A stretch of DNA of 64,000 bases from Bacteroides sp. AN502(2024) (GCF_041227145.1 NZ_JBGFSP010000003.1:1426001-1490000), one strand, 5' to 3'. Positions 46,762 to 56,622 are shown, counted from the first letter of the stretch. Notes: generated from the letters alone by a model not told the origin. Translations and numbers: made by a program.

Positions 46762-47117
46762 AACTTGGCTTTTTGGACGTAAAGTTAATGATGGAAGGTG
46801 GAGACGAAAATACGTGGTTTACCGAATGCTTACTTTGAATCGAATGCCGGACGTAGATTGAGTGGAATTTGACGATAAAGGCGGCGGTTAAGGACGTAGA
46901 TGATGCTGCATGTGCCTTTGAGGGCGATTTCAAGAACTTCGTGTTCGAGTGTGGATTGAAAGCCGCTGACTATGGCTATTTCATGATTACGACTTACTTC
47001 ATTTGCCCAATTAATAGTTGGTATCACAGAAGATGGATTGACCTTCCGTGAGGCGAGAAATCCTACCTTGCGCAGGGGCAATAAGTCCATATTTCCGAGA
47101 TACTGCGGTTCCATCGT

Positions 47118-50100
47118 TTATTCCTCACAGTTCAGTTCATCACCCATACGATATTTGATGTCGTAGTTGATGATAAAGTCAAGTTCTTCTTCTGTAAATC
47201 CGTAATGTCTCGCCAAAACCTTGTCGATTTCGTCAATATATTTTTTAGATTTCCCAATTTTATATTCTTTGAATTGTGAAACATTGTAATTAGATGAGTT
47301 TTCTGATGAACGTATATTCGCATTATTTTCTATACTATGAACATAACGCTTATATATCCTATCAATAACATAATATTCTGTAACTGCAGGAATAGGTGTC
47401 GCTTCAATTTCAGTCCCTTTCCAATTTAGATTATCTGAGAGGATTTGATATATAAGAAATGAAAGGTTACTACTAAGTACGGCAGCAATAAAACTTTGTT
47501 TGTTTTTGTCAACATAGATAGTCCTTTCTGCTGAAGAATTATTTGTGAAAGTGGTAATAAGTTTAAAATAGCGTCCTCCTGCAAATTTGTAAACAATAGG
47601 TGCACCATAACTTACAAGAAATGAGCTTAATGTTTTACAGCCATTGATCTTCTCAAGTATATTCATTTCTATATCAAGACTGATTTTGGGAATACGATTA
47701 CGAAAATTGAATTGTATAACATTGATGTATTTAATTGTACTAAATATCAAATGTAATTCATTCCCTTCTGACCTGCGATAGATATGAGTAGAGTATAGAG
47801 ATTTACATTTTTTACTGTCATTGTTAAGCCGAATGATGCAGGTATTAACCATTGCATTCTCAAATAAAGGTTTTGGGCGGACTGCAAAACTTGCAACATG
47901 AATATTAGAACACCTATTTCGTATAATGTTTTGTATCGCAGTAGTAGCATCTGATGCGATGAATCCAATTGGTACAATAAAACTTAGAGGGGCATTGTTA
48001 TGCAATAAAGACATACATCGTTCTATACATAGAACATAGGTATCATTACTTCCTTTGATGTTCTGGATTTTATTGGATTTAGTACAATTATACCGCTGTT
48101 TATAATAATCTAATATTTGTCGTTCAACCTTTGCTCCATACGGCGGGTTCCCTATAATCACATCAAAACCACCATTTCCATGAATGATGTCATAGAACTC
48201 AGCTACCCAATTGAAGGGTTGGTGGGTGCTGAGCCATTCTTCGAAAGGAATACCCGATGCCGTAGCATTATAGAGGTAATGATTCAGGGTATCGTTAAGT
48301 GTAGTCAGAAGGTCACGGAGCTGGCGTTTGGCAGCAATGAATTCTTCATGATGCTCCGATTCCTGTGTAAGCTGCAAGTGCTTGAATAATTTGAATGTCC
48401 GAGCCACTTTATCCATCTCACCAGCCACATTTTCTTCAAAATCGTGTTTTGCAAACATATCACCATTATGGTCTCTGACTATGCTTTCGGCATTGGCATA
48501 GCCCACGAGAGTATTGCCACACCGAATGTTAAAGTCGATGTCCGGCAGCGGGTCAAGACCAAGATTATCGGCAAGCGGTTGCACATCCACTACAGCCACC
48601 ATTTTAAGGAACAGGCGCAGTTTGGCTATCTCCGTGGCTTCAGCCATTATATCGACCCCGTAGAGATTGCGGAGAATGATAGACTTATAGATGAAGTAAT
48701 GGATATTGGAACGATACTTGCTCTTGATTTCGTCAAGGGCTTTTTGCGTATCGGGTGACTTCCGTTCAATACTTTCAAGCCGCATGATACAATCATAGTA
48801 AAGAGGTTCAAGTATATTCATTGCCGCAAAAAGGAATGCACCGGAACCGCAAGTCGGGTCAAGGATAGTCACCGATCGGAGAGCGTTGTAGAAATTGTAG
48901 ATAAATGCCTGCGAGGCATTGCCTGCGTTTATAAGGTCGGAGGCAAATTGGCGAATGTCAAGGTTGTAAGTTATGAAATCGTTGATGGATGTAACCTCTC
49001 CATTCTTGATTTTACCCAGAATATCCTCGCAACGCTGCAAACGTTCGATGGTTTCCCGCCAAATTTCCGTTGGCAGGGCGAATGGTTCGGGAGTCTTTGT
49101 GTTCCAATCTTTACGGCGTTCCAAAAGGTCGGGCGTGGTAGTGTCAAGACCGATAAAGATATTTTCAGGAATGCGCTCGCGCCAATCGGGGGTATAGCCT
49201 TGCTTCACCGCATCAAAAATGTAGCGGTCACCACTTTGCCGGAGTTGTTGCCATATCCAACCATCGGGAGCAAAAAGTTCTGCCATAGATTTGGATGCTG
49301 TGCTTACTTTGTCAAACAGGAATGGCAGGATGGTATTGCGCCCAATATATTCTGTTATGTCCTCTTTGGTATAGTAAGCCCCCATTTGGGCACGGTCGTT
49401 GATGTACTGTTCGAAGATATAGCCAAGCACATCAGGGTTTATGTCCTTGCCGGATGCTGTTACGCGAGTGTCAAGATGCCACTGCCATTTATCGAAGAAA
49501 GCAAAGAGTGAGACGAAGGCATCGTCGGCGATGTCAATGTCGTCATATTCACGTTCTATCTTGTGGCTGTCAAACATGCCGCCATTCAGATAAGGGATAC
49601 GTCCGAATTGCTGCTTAAACTCTCTGTCATGGTTGGGCTTGTTCAGCCCGTCAGAAAAGAGACGGGTCAGGAAGCCACGATAAAAGGTGGAGAAAAAACG
49701 GTCTTCGCCACGCTCCTTGCGGCACCAGTCCAGCTTATCACGAAGGTAGTTGGCATTACTGTCCAAAAAACCTTTCTTTTGAATGAAGTAGCAAAACATC
49801 AGGCGGTTGAGCATTACGGACGCATACCACTGTTTGTTGCGGTTGTCTTTTTCGGGCAGTTGGTCGTCTATGCCTGTAATGAATTTGGCAAAAGCCTTAT
49901 GCTCTTTGCGGAAGCCGGCATAAAAATCCTTGGTAATCTTCTCAGCATTGACGGAAAAGGCGCGGTGTACAGCCTCTTTTACATCAACAATCGTAGTCTT
50001 TTCTGCAGGGTCAAACTCTAAGTCCTGCATCTTCGAAAAAAGGAAATCCGCCTTCTCCGGAGATTCATACTCGATGCTTACGAGGTCGCGCTTATCCACA

Positions 50101-50417
50101 TTCTTTACCGGAATAATCCATTGGTGATGTCCGGGCTTATTACGGAGGATGTAAATGGCAATATAATCCTGGGCTTGTTTGCGAAGCTGTGAATCAATTC
50201 TCCGAGAAAGTGATGTTTTGGGCAGTTCGTCAACCTCTGCTACAACTACTTGCAGTCCGCTGCGGTCGGTAACGGTATGGAATTGGTAATCTGTATCATC
50301 TATGATTATTGGCAGAAGTTCCGCCCGAACCTTCCACTTGTTCCAGCCCAATTCACAGACAAAAAGGTTCCGGAAATCTCCATCTTGGAGCAACTGTTGA
50401 AATATACGTTTATTCAC
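47118..50417 (-). CDS. Eco57I-like N6-adenine DNA methyltransferase (PglX-like)
   Basis: 1099 residues. The methyltransferase core has motif I LDPTCGSGAF near residue 519 and motif IV IIGNPPYGAK near residue 755, the pattern of adenine-N6 enzymes. The N-terminal 500 residues include VVVAEVDELPKTSLSRRI and helical segments found in Eco57I/PglX-like proteins. I do not see a clear PD-ExK nuclease. The C-terminus (700-1099) should be the target-recognition region. The gene sits 6 bp after the helicase gene and 3 bp before the split DprA-like gene, so all three form one operon. Host-DNA marking in a restriction-like defence system is the probable role. Confidence 0.85.
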   Translation of the reverse strand: MNKRIFQQLLQDGDFRNLFVCELGWNKWKVRAELLPIIIDDTDYQFHTVTDRSGLQVVVAEVDELPKTSLSRRIDSQLRKQAQDYIAIYILRNKPGHHQWIIPVKNVDKRDLVSIEYESPEKADFLFSKMQDLEFDPAEKTTIVDVKEAVHRAFSVNAEKITKDFYAGFRKEHKAFAKFITGIDDQLPEKDNRNKQWYASVMLNRLMFCYFIQKKGFLDSNANYLRDKLDWCRKERGEDRFFSTFYRGFLTRLFSDGLNKPNHDREFKQQFGRIPYLNGGMFDSHKIEREYDDIDIADDAFVSLFAFFDKWQWHLDTRVTASGKDINPDVLGYIFEQYINDRAQMGAYYTKEDITEYIGRNTILPFLFDKVSTASKSMAELFAPDGWIWQQLRQSGDRYIFDAVKQGYTPDWRERIPENIFIGLDTTTPDLLERRKDWNTKTPEPFALPTEIWRETIERLQRCEDILGKIKNGEVTSINDFITYNLDIRQFASDLINAGNASQAFIYNFYNALRSVTILDPTCGSGAFLFAAMNILEPLYYDCIMRLESIERKSPDTQKALDEIKSKYRSNIHYFIYKSIILRNLYGVDIMAEATEIAKLRLFLKMVAVVDVQPLADNLGLDPLPDIDFNIRCGNTLVGYANAESIVRDHNGDMFAKHDFEENVAGEMDKVARTFKLFKHLQLTQESEHHEEFIAAKRQLRDLLTTLNDTLNHYLYNATASGIPFEEWLSTHQPFNWVAEFYDIIHGNGGFDVIIGNPPYGAKVERQILDYYKQRYNCTKSNKIQNIKGSNDTYVLCIERCMSLLHNNAPLSFIVPIGFIASDATTAIQNIIRNRCSNIHVASFAVRPKPLFENAMVNTCIIRLNNDSKKCKSLYSTHIYRRSEGNELHLIFSTIKYINVIQFNFRNRIPKISLDIEMNILEKINGCKTLSSFLVSYGAPIVYKFAGGRYFKLITTFTNNSSAERTIYVDKNKQSFIAAVLSSNLSFLIYQILSDNLNWKGTEIEATPIPAVTEYYVIDRIYKRYVHSIENNANIRSSENSSNYNVSQFKEYKIGKSKKYIDEIDKVLARHYGFTEEELDFIINYDIKYRMGDELNCEE

Positions 50418-50423
50418 GGTGTG

Positions 50424-53400
50424 TTATTCTTTGCGAAGCCCCATAGAGCAGATTATTTGATTCTCCTTGTCATTGATGTCCTCGTCAGCCATGATGCATA
50501 GTTGGTTGTTGCGGCGAAGTTCAAGCACATATTCCACGATGTCGTCATCGGCTTGTTTCCCTGTCTTTTTGAGCATACGACCAAGGTGGAACTTGGAAGT
50601 TTCCTGAAGCGGATAGTTGTAAATATCATCAATGGCATATTTCAATTCCTCGCGACGGTCGGCATTGAAGAACAGGTTTTCTCCTTGGTCATAATATTGT
50701 TCAAGAAGCTGCACAATGCGGTAACGGGTGGAAAAACGGTTGCCAAGCATGCCGCCTATGTTGCTGACAGCTTGTTCGCGGATAATCTCTACAGCCTTGC
50801 CGACAAGTTCATGATGATTGTCGAGAGGTTGCTGTGCCTGAGTATCAGGATGGCAAGCGAGAGCCTGAAGTATGCGCTGCTGGCTTTGCGATATGATATT
50901 GCCCTCTTTGTCAAGCCATGTGAGCACATCAAAGTCATTAGCGGTGCGTGCATAGGTCACAACACCCTCAATGCCGTTCTCGTCGGTAAGGCGTGTTGAA
51001 TAGACCATATTCTGCATTTGCGGAATGATGTCTTTGAGTTTCTTGTCGGCTTTGACGGCATTGCTCCATATCTGGAATGCTTGCGAAGCAAGGTCAACAT
51101 CATTGTCATCATCGGCATCGTCAAGCACTCCGGCTTTCTCATTGAACATATCCCGAAGATTCTTCTCGTTCCCCTCAAAAAACACTTCATCAGAGCCTAC
51201 GATATTAGCGTTGGCATTAATACGGTCGTTCAACCGGCTGCGAAGATTGATGATGTCTTCAATGCCATCGGCAGGAAAGAAAGAGTAGCAGTAAATCTTG
51301 TCGGCTTGCTGACCGATACGGTCCACACGTCCGGCACGTTGAATCAGGCGGATAATAGCCCACGGCAAGTCATAGTTTACGATAACATGTGCATCCTGAA
51401 GGTTATGTCCTTCGGAAAGCACATCGGTGGCAATGAGAATGCGGGTCTGTTCATCGGGTGCATATTTACCTGCGGCATCATTACTGTCCGGCGAAAACCG
51501 CTCAACAATAGCTGTGGGATTGTCCCGGTTGCCTGTGGCGTAGTCTACATTCGTGAAGCCACGTTTACGGAGTTGATAATAGATATAACGTGCCGTGTCT
51601 GAGAATTGTGTGAACACTACAACTTTGTCATTGCGGTGCGCATTACCACGAAGAAGGGTTTCCAGCTCATTGAGTTTCTGGTCTTTCTCCTGTTCCCATT
51701 TCCCGCACAGTCTAATCATGGAAAGAATGGTTTCACAATCCTTTTTGAGTTTCTGTTTAAGAGTACGTTTGAAGTATTTGGTGTCGAGCCACGAGAGGTT
51801 GGACTTGTTGGCAATGATGTTATAATACTCTCCGGCTTTCCTCATATATACAGCTATGTCGGTGGGTATATTCAAAGAGGCATCAACCGTCGTGTCGGAA
51901 TCATGCTGCCCAAAGATGCCAGTGCCATTATCTTCGTCCTCCGTGTAATCTTCAGGCAGATTGTTGTCGTCACCGATAGGCACAGGCAACTTATTGTCGA
52001 GCGCATAAAGGTAAACGCAATTACGAAGTATGTGACGATAAAGCGTGAGAAGGAAAGCAAAGCCGCTCGAATCCATACGCTTGAAAAACGTGGATTTGCA
52101 AAACCCCATCATTCTTGACCCGGCACGGGATAGGTTTTCAATTAACGCAGAAATATGTTTGGGCACATCGGCTGTTTCTTTTTCACTGATATACAGGCTC
52201 AAACCGTAGCGTGGAAGGGCGAGTTCCTCCATCAGGGCAATCATATCCTCGGAGTAAAGGCGGGTATATTGGTCTCCGGATTCGGTTTTGAACTTGATAG
52301 ATTTCGGAATGCGGTCAGGAAAATAAGAGCGGTCGCCATTGGGAAATTCCAGATATTTCCTGCCATTGCCATCATCGGTTTTAGCAAAATTCTCACGGAT
52401 AAACGAACGTGTACGGCGGACAAGGAACAGTTTCATCAGTTCATTCCAGTCTTCCACGTTCTCGCTTTGGTTGAATGCTCTGATGGTGCGGATATGCACG
52501 TCACCATGACGCTGCATGAACCCCCGCTCTCCGCCGAGGCTTTCAATGTAACGTTCCGGACGAATGCCGAGGTCTTGGTCGTCATTGATGAAAAGTCGGA
52601 GTTGGTTGCTGAGGTCGCTGTAATGTTTGTTATATGGAGTGGCGGTCAGGAGCAACACACGGCTTGATTGACGCTCTATAAGTTGACGGATTTGGTTGTA
52701 ACGTTTACCGGCGTTGCGAAGGTTATGGCTTTCATCCACGATTATCAAGCGGAAATAGCGCATATTGTCGATGTCCATCACTTTTGACATTGACATAACT
52801 TCGGCTTTGAGGTCGTATTTCTTGATATACTTTCGCCACATTTCCTGAAGATTTGCCGGGCAAATAATCAGGGTGCTTGTGGCGTATGTCATTTCATATA
52901 TCTTGGCAACTGCACAAGCCGTAATGGTTTTACCGAGACCTACCACATCGCCAATCATAGCACCGCGCCGTCTATCGTTATTGAGGTGGCGTGCTACAAT
53001 TTTGACAGCGTTCTGCTGGAAATCAAAAAGTTCCCTCTGAAATATCGGTGGCAGTGTAAACTCCTTTATTCCGTTACGTGCCTCTTCGCTGAGATGGTAA
53101 GCAATTTTGAGATAAATATGGTAAGGTGGAATCAGTTTGTCCGCCGCCCAACTTTCATCTATAGCCTTGACAAGCTCATCGGTAATGTCAACGCAGAAAC
53201 GGTCGTTCCAGCGGTCGTTAAACCATATATTGAATTTTTCCGCCTGGTCTCGGTCGCCAAATTCAGCATTGAGTTCTCCCTGTTTGGTAAGTCCTGAATA
53301 AGTGAGGTTGCTACTGCCCATTATAGCTTGAATGGGATTTGAACGGTCATCAGGACGGTATGCAAGATATAGTTTGGCGTGAAGCGGCTCACGAACGGAT

Positions 53401-53819
53401 AGTTTTACTACAACTTTCTTGGACTTGAGTTGTGCCGAAAGTTGGCGCAGTGCCCATTCATCTTGTTTTGTGGGGATTCCTATAAGAAGTTGGTGGCGAA
53501 AATCCCGTGCAATCTGCCGCTTAGCTTTCTGTACCATGTCTGCATCAGGCGTATTGTCATCTTGACCATAAAGTATTTTCACCAATTCTGCCGGAGGTTG
53601 GTGCATACCTATAAGTAACCGGCAGGTTCGGTGGATACTTTCAGAGCCTTCAATGACAAAATCTCCATCCAACTGCTCAACTTGTCGCACGACTTTTGTC
53701 CATCCGCGCAGATTGAAATATCCTACGCAAAAGTCCACTCGTTTTACACCAAGATTGTTGATGATATCATTGAGACCATCTTCAAATTTTATTTCAATAT
53801 TATCGTATATACGAGCCAT
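50424..53819 (-). CDS. PLD-nuclease/SNF2 helicase fusion
   Basis: 1131 residues. The N-terminal phospholipase D-like domain has the HxK motif HAKLYLAY near residue 145, followed by GSSNLTYSGL. The SNF2-type helicase has GDVVGLGKTITA (Walker A, near 293), IIVDESHNL (Walker B, near 361) and LLTATPYNK (motif III). The C-terminal helicase lobe has TDVLSEGHNLQDA and LIQRAGRVDRIGQ near residue 830. Such fusions occur in DISARM- and BREX-like restriction islands. It is the first gene of the operon, and the leader carries a 13-bp palindrome (53842-53854). Confidence 0.9.
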   Translation of the reverse strand: MARIYDNIEIKFEDGLNDIINNLGVKRVDFCVGYFNLRGWTKVVRQVEQLDGDFVIEGSESIHRTCRLLIGMHQPPAELVKILYGQDDNTPDADMVQKAKRQIARDFRHQLLIGIPTKQDEWALRQLSAQLKSKKVVVKLSVREPLHAKLYLAYRPDDRSNPIQAIMGSSNLTYSGLTKQGELNAEFGDRDQAEKFNIWFNDRWNDRFCVDITDELVKAIDESWAADKLIPPYHIYLKIAYHLSEEARNGIKEFTLPPIFQRELFDFQQNAVKIVARHLNNDRRRGAMIGDVVGLGKTITACAVAKIYEMTYATSTLIICPANLQEMWRKYIKKYDLKAEVMSMSKVMDIDNMRYFRLIIVDESHNLRNAGKRYNQIRQLIERQSSRVLLLTATPYNKHYSDLSNQLRLFINDDQDLGIRPERYIESLGGERGFMQRHGDVHIRTIRAFNQSENVEDWNELMKLFLVRRTRSFIRENFAKTDDGNGRKYLEFPNGDRSYFPDRIPKSIKFKTESGDQYTRLYSEDMIALMEELALPRYGLSLYISEKETADVPKHISALIENLSRAGSRMMGFCKSTFFKRMDSSGFAFLLTLYRHILRNCVYLYALDNKLPVPIGDDNNLPEDYTEDEDNGTGIFGQHDSDTTVDASLNIPTDIAVYMRKAGEYYNIIANKSNLSWLDTKYFKRTLKQKLKKDCETILSMIRLCGKWEQEKDQKLNELETLLRGNAHRNDKVVVFTQFSDTARYIYYQLRKRGFTNVDYATGNRDNPTAIVERFSPDSNDAAGKYAPDEQTRILIATDVLSEGHNLQDAHVIVNYDLPWAIIRLIQRAGRVDRIGQQADKIYCYSFFPADGIEDIINLRSRLNDRINANANIVGSDEVFFEGNEKNLRDMFNEKAGVLDDADDDNDVDLASQAFQIWSNAVKADKKLKDIIPQMQNMVYSTRLTDENGIEGVVTYARTANDFDVLTWLDKEGNIISQSQQRILQALACHPDTQAQQPLDNHHELVGKAVEIIREQAVSNIGGMLGNRFSTRYRIVQLLEQYYDQGENLFFNADRREELKYAIDDIYNYPLQETSKFHLGRMLKKTGKQADDDIVEYVLELRRNNQLCIMADEDINDKENQIICSMGLRKE

Positions 53820-53986
53820 AACTGTCTATTAAAAAATTCCTCTCTTGCCAAGAGACAGATAAGTCACTCTATCTTGTTGATATTAAACTGTTTTATCGCA
53901 TTTGTACGGATAAATTTGCTAAACATCCAATATTTCTCGCAAAACAAATACACGGCAACAAATAAGATTTTTAGCGTTTTAGAACC
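53820..53986. promoter_or_regulatory. Leader of helicase operon with repeat motifs
   Basis: The gap holds the palindrome CTCTTG-C-CAAGAG at 53842-53854. It also holds one copy of a motif around GCTAAACAT at 53907-53929 that recurs near the integrase at 55387-55409. No convincing TAnnTTTG was found. The IS4 element abuts the gap at 53987. Confidence 0.3.
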
Positions 53987-55319
53987 AATATTGTCCTAAA
54001 TAAATTTTGAGCATGAGCTAACTGACTATACTGTTAAGTATAGCCTCGAGAGTTCAAAATCAATCCCCCCTAATCGTTTTCGATGGTTTCGGGAGGTGGT
54101 GTAAATGGTTGATCAAGCCATTTTTGGAGGTCGATTTTGGTAAATGTGTTCAGCCGGAGCGTGACCACAAGGTTAGCCAATGCCCATTTGTATCTTGCGA
54201 TGTGCTTTAGCCATGTCAGAATCAGCATTGTAGTCATAGCAGTCCATATTTGGGTCTCTACGGCATTGCGGGATGTGCCGATAAAGCTCTTGATGCGTAG
54301 CAGTTGCTTGAGGTTGCGAAAGAAGATTTCTATGTTCCACCGAGCCTTGTACAGAGCCGCTATGCTTGATGCTGCCAATGTGAAGTTGTTTGTGAGTAAC
54401 TCAATTTCAAAACCGTGTTCATCGTTCCATACTGCGATGCGACGTAAACGTTTGGGATATTTGGATTTGGCCGCCGAGAGTTCGAACTCGATTATTTCGT
54501 CAATAAGTACATTCTGAGCGTGTTTTTCAGGCAAAGGCAACTCCTCTATGGCTTTGTACCGGATATTGTCTTTATGACGCACTACAAAGAACACGTTGCT
54601 GCTGTCCCAATTATTCAGCAATGAGTAGTCACAGTAGCCTCGGTCGGCTACTACAATACTATACGGATGTAACTCAATATCAAAAGCAGCTTTGTTGTCG
54701 GTGGTTTTGCCATCGGTGATATTCACGAACTCCGGCAAAAGACTGTCATAGTCCAATAGCGTGTGCATCTTGACCGCCCCCTTGGTGGTAGTGTAATGTG
54801 CCCAGTCATATATTGACAGAGTCAATGACACCAATGTGGAGTCGAGCAGTTTTATCGGCATCTTGAAACGGAACTTTCTTCGTTGCCATAGGGCTTGCTG
54901 TCCGAAATACTGAAACAACGAGTAGAATATGCCGCGAAAAACCGAACTGTCTCGGTTGGCGTTCTGATATGCTACCGTTGACTTGGATGGTGCACGGTTG
55001 ATTCCCAAATGATTGAGGTTGCCGGTGGCTGATTTCAGCCCGTTTGAGATATCTCTGACTGAATCACATCCTGAGAATTGGCTGAAAATCATGCTAACAA
55101 ACTGACTCCATGTATTGTAGCCCTTACAATGCTTGTCTGACCCCGAAGATTTTATGATTTTCCTGATATTTTCTTTCGGGAGATGTGATATTACCTGTGC
55201 GAAAAGTGTTATATTTGCCATAGGAAGTAGATGAGTTGGTGGCTCGCTACTAAGGTAGTCATTTTACCTTAGTTCTACTTCCTTTTTATTTGTTCTCCCA
55301 ATTTATTTAGGACAATATT
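53987..55319 (-). mobile_element. IS4-family insertion sequence, complete
   Basis: A 1333-bp element with 20-bp perfect terminal inverted repeats (53987-54006 and 55300-55319, starting AATATTGTCCTAAATAAATT from either end). It is flanked by the 11-bp direct repeat GTTTTAGAACC at 53976-53986 and 55320-55330. The single transposase gene is intact. The insertion separates the helicase operon from the integrase at 55414. Confidence 0.92.
54070..55221 (-). CDS. IS4-family DDE transposase
   Basis: 383 residues with an N-terminal DUF4372-like segment (YNTWSQFVSMIFSQFSGCDS) and the DDE core: Asp in IKLLDSTLVSL, Asp in SIVVADRGYCDY and Glu in YKARWNIEIFFRNLKQ (the YREK-like box). It spans almost the whole element and shows no lesion. 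Confidence 0.95.
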   Translation of the reverse strand: MANITLFAQVISHLPKENIRKIIKSSGSDKHCKGYNTWSQFVSMIFSQFSGCDSVRDISNGLKSATGNLNHLGINRAPSKSTVAYQNANRDSSVFRGIFYSLFQYFGQQALWQRRKFRFKMPIKLLDSTLVSLTLSIYDWAHYTTTKGAVKMHTLLDYDSLLPEFVNITDGKTTDNKAAFDIELHPYSIVVADRGYCDYSLLNNWDSSNVFFVVRHKDNIRYKAIEELPLPEKHAQNVLIDEIIEFELSAAKSKYPKRLRRIAVWNDEHGFEIELLTNNFTLAASSIAALYKARWNIEIFFRNLKQLLRIKSFIGTSRNAVETQIWTAMTTMLILTWLKHIARYKWALANLVVTLRLNTFTKIDLQKWLDQPFTPPPETIEND

Positions 55320-55330
55320 GTTTTAGAACC

Positions 55331-55413
55331 TAAAAATCATAATTTTGCGTAACTTTGCGTTATAATATCCGTCTCTTGGCAAGTGTCGGACAGATTCGCT
55401 AAACATTCATGGC
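55331..55413. other. Possible attachment-site region beside the integrase
   Basis: Directly beyond the integrase stop lie GTAACTTTGC at 55349-55358 (matching the CTnDOT-type core GTAnnTTTGC), GTCTCTTGGCAAG at 55371-55383, and the GCTAAACAT motif at 55387-55409. The second and third recur on the far side of the IS4 element, the second inverted. This is compatible with an element end. Confidence 0.3.
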
Positions 55414-56622
55414 TTACAGCAAATCCAGTATTTTCTTGTTGGCTTTGTCCACCACGGAAGTATCAAGCGATGCAAGATAAATCTGCGTGGTGTTTTCCGA
55501 ATCATGCCCCATGCCCTCGCTGATGACAGCGATAGGCACATTGCGGCTTTTGGCGATGCTTGCCCATGAGTGGCGACCGACATACATTGTCAAGGGGATA
55601 GGCAAATCCAGCTGTTTTCCGATTTTCTTCAGCAAATGGTTCACACGGTGAAGTTCGTTGGCGTATTGTTTCCGATAGTCTTCATCCCGTACTGTAATGA
55701 TAGGCAAGAGGTATTCCGTTTCATTTACCGGATATTTGTCAAGTATCTCCTGCATACACCTTTCCCATTTGATGAACAGTTGTTGCCCCGTTTTACGCCT
55801 ACGGTAAGAAAGGATGCCGTTCTGCAAATCCTTCTTCCTCAGATATGCCATGTCGATGAACGACATACCTCTTGTATAGAAACAGAACAGGAACATATCA
55901 CGGGCAAAATTAAGGTTGGACTTCAATGACAAGTCCAGCCCTTTGATGCGCTTGATGTCGTTCAGTGAAATGGCTCGCTTCAAGGTCTTTTCCACTCCGG
56001 TATAAACAAACCTGAAAGGATGCCGTTGTTCGGTCAGCCCGTTTTCCACCGCACGGTTATAGACCGCTTTCAGAATGCGCATATAGAACGATATGGTATT
56101 GGGTGAATTCCCCCTGCCTTTCAGATAAGCCTCGTATTCCGCACACAAATCGGTGTTAAGTTGGTCAAACAAGACCTCGTGGTCATTCATGAAACCGCTG
56201 AAACTTCGGAGTGCGGCTGTATAGGTTTCCGAAGTGCGTACCTTTCCCAAGCGTTTCAACCTCGCTATCTGTTGGCGGATATAAGCGTTGAATGACAGCT
56301 CTTGCCTGTTGTCATGAAACGGCATGACAATCTCATCAGCTGTGAAAGAACCGGATTGGCTCAATGTGTGTATAATCTTATTCAGCCTGTCTTTGTCCCA
56401 CTTGATGCGTGAACTTATCGAAAGAAGATAGTTATTCCGTTCTTGCTCATTCGGGATATGGTGTAGGATAACCGCTTCGGAATGGCTGTCCCATTCCGAA
56501 GCGAAAAGTTTATAGTCTGTATTTATCTGCCTTACCACACGGTTATGAATCACCTGATAGTATAGCGTACCTTCCTTGCCGTTCACGGTGGACGGGCGAA
56601 ACTTGACCTTTACCGATGCCAT
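55414..56622 (-). CDS. Tyrosine recombinase/integrase
   Basis: About 402 residues from Met 56622, the start that avoids overlap with the preceding gene. It has an arm-binding N-terminus, an SAM-like core-binding domain (FNAYIRQQIARLKRLGKVRTS) and the catalytic domain with Arg in FYTRGMSFIDMAYL, YVGRHSWASIA, GMGHDSENTTQIY and the nucleophile Tyr in TQIYLASLD. Unlike the two recombinases at the far end of the element it retains the first catalytic Arg. It marks one edge of the mobilizable region. Confidence 0.9.
   Translation of the reverse strand: MASVKVKFRPSTVNGKEGTLYYQVIHNRVVRQINTDYKLFASEWDSHSEAVILHHIPNEQERNNYLLSISSRIKWDKDRLNKIIHTLSQSGSFTADEIVMPFHDNRQELSFNAYIRQQIARLKRLGKVRTSETYTAALRSFSGFMNDHEVLFDQLNTDLCAEYEAYLKGRGNSPNTISFYMRILKAVYNRAVENGLTEQRHPFRFVYTGVEKTLKRAISLNDIKRIKGLDLSLKSNLNFARDMFLFCFYTRGMSFIDMAYLRKKDLQNGILSYRRRKTGQQLFIKWERCMQEILDKYPVNETEYLLPIITVRDEDYRKQYANELHRVNHLLKKIGKQLDLPIPLTMYVGRHSWASIAKSRNVPIAVISEGMGHDSENTTQIYLASLDTSVVDKANKKILDLL

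Larger units (their letters stand above)
44299..46833 (-). mobile_element. IS66-family insertion sequence, complete
   Basis: A 2535-bp element with 22-bp perfect terminal inverted repeats at 44299-44320 and 46812-46833, beginning GTAAGCATTCGG as seen from each end. It is flanked by the 8-bp direct repeat TTTGAATC at 44291-44298 and 46834-46841, the duplication size expected of IS66. It carries three genes in the usual order tnpA, tnpB, tnpC, all leftward and intact, so it may still be active. Confidence 0.95.
44113..47114 (-). pseudogene. DprA-like (SLOG fold) gene split by IS66
   Basis: The 5' part is 47114-46834 and the 3' part 44290-44113; removing the IS and one target copy rejoins them in frame to a 152-residue protein. 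The 5' part holds IAIVSGFQSTLEHEVLEIAL, like the DprA phosphate-binding SGxxxGID loop, though with changes. The 3' part holds SEKTTRPSAANATIRNHYIADIADSLVFASV, here given by its ends SEKTTRP and RNHYIADIAD, like the DprA RNRIIAGLSD block. The gene starts 3 bp after the methyltransferase stop, so it is the third gene of that operon. It is presumably inactive in this genome. Confidence 0.75.

Noticed and set aside
46830..47114. 94-residue protein as a complete gene
   Set aside because: It ends inside the IS66 terminal repeat and is the 5' half of the split DprA-like gene.
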